A stretch of DNA of 64,000 bases from Bacillus subtilis. GTDB taxonomy: Bacteria > Pseudomonadota > Alphaproteobacteria > Rhizobiales > Rhizobiaceae. Below are positions 63,120 to 64,000 of the stretch, one piece after another (the first letter of the stretch is position 1; every line of letters begins with the position of its first letter). The notes under the pieces were generated by a model that was given only the letters and a program-made list of their open reading frames with translations, had not been told where the DNA came from and made no database searches. A program made the position numbers and the translations under genes. Location of the stretch: positions 372,001-436,000 of the forward strand of contig JAHREI010000003.1 of the NCBI GenBank assembly GCA_021733665.1, in the 5' to 3' direction.

Positions 63120-64000
63120 TTATTGCAGGCCCGTTATTGAAGGACTAAAAACCATCAGGCTGAGAATTTCAAACAAAACCTGCGCACCGGCATGAGCCGT
63201 ATTGGTCGTCGCATCATATTGTGGCGCAACCTCCACCACATCACCGCCAACCAGATTAATGCCTTTCAGCCCGCGCAACAGTTCCAGCACTTCGCGTGTT
63301 GTCAGCCCTCCCACCTCCGGAGTGCCTGTACCCGGTGCAAAACTTGGATCAAGACTATCAATATCAAAAGACAAATAAGTCGGTCCGTCACCAATAATGG
63401 CTTTCGCCTTCTCAATAATAGCCGGAATACCCATCCCCGTCACTTCTTCCGCATGGATCACTGTCATCCCGGATTCATACGAGAACTCCCAAAGATATTC
63501 GGATGACCCGCGAATACCAATCTGAATAACACGGGTCGGATCAAGCACACCATCCAGCACTGCATTGCGGAACGGCCCGCCATGATGGAATTTGGTCAGG
63601 TCATAGGCACCGCCGGTATCGCAATGTGCATCAATATGGATCATACCAACCGGACGTTTTTTACCCACGGCTTTCAAGATCGGATGCGTTATGGAGTGAT
63701 CGCCGCCGACAGAAAGCGGAATAACACCTGCATCCACAATCTGATTAACACGTTTTTCAATATCGTCATGGCTCATTTCCAGCCGGTAACGACTGCGAAA
63801 AGGCACATCCCCGATATCAGCAACCCGCAATTCATGAAGCGGTGTACAGCCAAGCACATGATTGTAAGGGCCAATACGCTCAATTGTACGCAAGGCGCGT
63901 GGCCCGAAACGTGAGCCGGTGCGGTTTGTCACGCCAAGATCCATAGGCACACCAAGAAGCGCCACCTGCAGATCGCCAAAATCTGGTGTTTCCGCATCGA
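63120..64000 (-). CDS. Ureohydrolase (agmatinase/guanidinobutyrase-type), 5' end outside window
   Basis: Arginase-superfamily manganese enzyme that releases urea from a guanidino compound. The reading frame runs off the right edge of the window (…DFGDLQVALLGVP is still in frame), so the start is missing; the GTG at 63965 is internal. The metal motifs SVGGDHSI, IHIDAHCD and SFDIDSLDPSFAPGTGTPE are intact. It leads the second Pot-type operon, 108 nt upstream of its binding-protein gene. Agmatine, guanidinobutyrate and guanidinopropionate are all possible substrates. Confidence 0.85.
   Translation of the reverse strand, partial: DAETPDFGDLQVALLGVPMDLGVTNRTGSRFGPRALRTIERIGPYNHVLGCTPLHELRVADIGDVPFRSRYRLEMSHDDIEKRVNQIVDAGVIPLSVGGDHSITHPILKAVGKKRPVGMIHIDAHCDTGGAYDLTKFHHGGPFRNAVLDGVLDPTRVIQIGIRGSSEYLWEFSYESGMTVIHAEEVTGMGIPAIIEKAKAIIGDGPTYLSFDIDSLDPSFAPGTGTPEVGGLTTREVLELLRGLKGINLVGGDVVEVAPQYDATTNTAHAGAQVLFEILSLMVFSPSITGLQ

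Noticed and set aside
1-64000. tRNA, rRNA, CRISPR, transposase or phage genes
   Set aside because: I looked for tRNA T-loop signatures, regularly spaced repeats and transposase or integrase motifs and found none I could support.

Overview
The window reads as chromosomal, accessory-rich DNA of an alphaproteobacterium in the Rhizobiales, most likely a Brucella/Ochrobactrum/Pseudochrobactrum-type organism. This is inferred from three things: many stacked ABC uptake operons with RpiR, DeoR, LysR and Lrp regulators; a RirA-type iron operator in front of a heme receptor; and a moderate GC content that looks close to 50 percent by eye. I saw no rRNA, tRNA, CRISPR array, insertion sequence or prophage gene.

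Layout. 1-2.8 kb: a polar amino-acid binding protein, a saccharopine/lysine-dehydrogenase-family enzyme preceded by a translationally coupled 12-codon ORF, and a divergent Lrp regulator. 3.1-4.9 kb: an RtcB2 RNA ligase and PrfH release-factor pair, an RNA/ribosome repair module. 5-13.9 kb: a dipeptide-type ABC operon (binding protein, two permeases, two ATPases) ending in an alpha/beta hydrolase and an M20 amidohydrolase, with a divergent RpiR regulator. 14.2-17.1 kb: a 911-residue autotransporter followed by a decayed copy of the 3' end of that RpiR gene. 17.2-22.9 kb: a probable heme/iron operon (TonB receptor, SbmA/YddA-type ABC protein, HemS/ChuX-like protein, ChaN-like protein) with a RirA-type operator. 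23-24.5 kb: a Pit phosphate transporter. 24.7-34.3 kb: a response regulator and DISM-type histidine kinase pair next to a metalloprotease-like autotransporter and a large tricorn-type S41 protease.

34.6-42.3 kb: a PotABCD-type transporter, a dimethylglycine-dehydrogenase/GcvT-type flavoenzyme and a DeoR regulator. A shared ATGCAACA motif ties the three promoters together. 42.4-53.7 kb: a complete 2-aminoethylphosphonate module (PhnW, PhnA, PhnY, a PbfA-like lyase and an AepXVW-type ABC transporter) with a divergent LysR regulator. 53.9-55.5 kb: an exported amidohydrolase. 55.7-58.9 kb: an RpiR regulator divergent from an MFS transporter and an Asp/Glu/hydantoin-racemase-family protein that lacks both expected cysteines. 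59.1-64 kb: a second PotABCD-type operon led by a ureohydrolase (agmatinase family) that runs off the window edge.

Together the genes describe a cell equipped to scavenge organic nitrogen, phosphonate and heme, with two surface autotransporters. The most interesting leads are the RtcB2-PrfH module, the heme operon that uses an SbmA-like ABC protein where HmuTUV would be expected, the surface-protease/two-component block with a shared upstream motif, the RpiR-fragment duplication around the first autotransporter, and several regulatory motifs that link neighbouring promoters.
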